Origin: Pelomonas cellulosilytica
GTDB lineage: Bacteria; Pseudomonadota; Gammaproteobacteria; Burkholderiales; Burkholderiaceae_C
Assembly: GCF_021353265.1 (NCBI RefSeq)
Contig: NZ_JAJTWU010000002.1
Coordinates: forward strand, 310,001-374,000
DNA length: 64,000 nucleotides
Reading direction: 5' to 3'
The stretch's first letter is position 1. Every line of letters begins with the position of its first letter. The translations under genes were made by a program, and so were the position numbers. A model generated the notes under the pieces. It saw only the letters and a list, made by a program, of their open reading frames with translations, did not search any database and was not told the DNA's origin. Below, piece by piece: positions 63,556 through 64,000 of the stretch.

Positions 63556-64000
63556 TCAGCCGGGCGATGGGCTCCACTGCAGGACGCGCACGCGGCTGGG
63601 GGGCGCCGCGGAGGCACCTTCGCCATCCACTTGCTGGACGGCCTGGAGGAACAGGTTCAGCACCCCTTGCCGACGCCACAGCTCCGTGTCGAAGCTGGGT
63701 TCCCATGCGCCGACGGCGTCGGTCGTCAGGTCGCTGACGGTCCATCGCCCGGCGTCGAAGTCGGTGATGTGCGCGACGGACACCTTGCTGCCGCGCTCCG
63801 CGTCGCGGAACACCAGCAAGGCGCCGGGGTTGTCGCCTTTCAGGCCGACCATGAGCTGCGGGCGTGAGATCGGGATGGCCTTGGTGCCCATGCCGCTCAG
63901 CGAGAACGGTGTGCGGCGGAAGTCCAGCGACAGCGTGCGCCAGGCCCCGCCGCCGCGGTAGACCACCCGGTACTGCGGCACCGTGTCGCCCGCACGCCGC
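63556..64000 (-). CDS. BNR_4 repeat family protein, C-terminal part (starts beyond the window)
   Basis: The frame is open to the window edge; the visible 148 codons end at 63556. The sequence (GDTVPQYRVVYRGGGAWR, FSLSGMGTKAIPISRPQLMV, ALLVFRDAERGSKVSVA) matches the end of BNR_4-type beta-propeller proteins, a group linked with plant or algal polysaccharide breakdown, for example rhamnose-containing polymers. A GTG at 63981 is not taken as start because the reading frame continues upstream with sensible sequence. It lies upstream of the TonB receptor gene in the same direction. Confidence 0.7.
   Translation of the reverse strand, partial: RRAGDTVPQYRVVYRGGGAWRTLSLDFRRTPFSLSGMGTKAIPISRPQLMVGLKGDNPGALLVFRDAERGSKVSVAHITDFDAGRWTVSDLTTDAVGAWEPSFDTELWRRQGVLNLFLQAVQQVDGEGASAAPPSRVRVLQWSPSPG

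Noticed and set aside
63556..63981. BNR protein as a complete short gene starting at GTG 63981
   Set aside because: The frame continues to the window edge with family-like sequence, so the gene is cut by the window, not short.

Overview
The window is a very GC-rich, densely coded piece of chromosome from a Gram-negative, aerobic, TonB-using bacterium. The mix of genes (cbb3-like oxidase, tripartite efflux, large TonB receptors paired with periplasmic glycosidases, NagP/FucP-type sugar permeases) suggests a betaproteobacterium of the Burkholderiales, of the Roseateles/Mitsuaria/Pelomonas kind. A xanthomonad-like gammaproteobacterium is the main alternative. I infer this from gene content and composition; no 16S or other marker is present.

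Layout. (1) 1-1752: a YtrA-type GntR repressor and its two-gene ABC exporter, with a good candidate operator. (2) 1923-2254: a promoter and a small Ser/Ala-rich protein. (3) 2316-11274, minus strand: a type I restriction-modification locus (hsdM-hsdS-hsdR) headed by a NYN-LOTUS putative RNase and carrying an AlbA_2/ATPase regulator between hsdS and hsdR. (4) 11275-12120: mostly gene-poor DNA. (5) 12121-15302: RNase T2, a histidine phosphatase and a phospholipase D-like protein. (6) 15346-21541: an AraC regulator divergent from an MFS/HlyD/outer-membrane-factor efflux operon that ends in mgtC. (7) 21664-25667: a compact cbb3-like terminal oxidase operon.

(8) 25664-63291 is the main feature: about 38 kb devoted to glycan use. 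It encodes two GH2, two GH29, and one each of GH18, GH20, GH3, GH125, GH92 and GH35, plus a sialidase-fold protein, two TonB receptors, two sugar permeases, two sugar kinases, a mannose isomerase-like enzyme, a CutC protein and three regulators (two LacI, one HutC-type GntR). The enzyme set matches, bond by bond, what is needed to take apart a plant-type N-glycan: terminal Lewis-a galactose and fucose (GH35/GH2, GH29-B), GlcNAc (GH20), alpha-mannose (GH92, GH125), core beta-1,2-xylose (GH3 of the beta-xylosidase type), beta-mannose (GH2), core fucose (GH29-A) and the chitobiose core (GH18). The consecutive GH3-GH125-GH92 block has the same order as nixI-nixJ-nixK of the Xanthomonas campestris N-glycan cluster. 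Freed GlcNAc (or glucose) would enter through the permease at 27017 and be phosphorylated by the Glk-type kinase. Freed mannose would enter through the permease at 53276 and go to fructose and then fructose-6-phosphate.

Regulation can be partly read from the DNA. A TGACAA/TTGTCA palindrome pair lies between the kinase and permease genes. The decamer TAATACCAAT occurs three times around the first TonB receptor promoter, and a close relative sits between the GntR and GH3 genes. TTTACTAAA-type sites flank the mannose-module LacI promoter. Biochemical specificities are inferred from families and context, not shown by the sequence alone.
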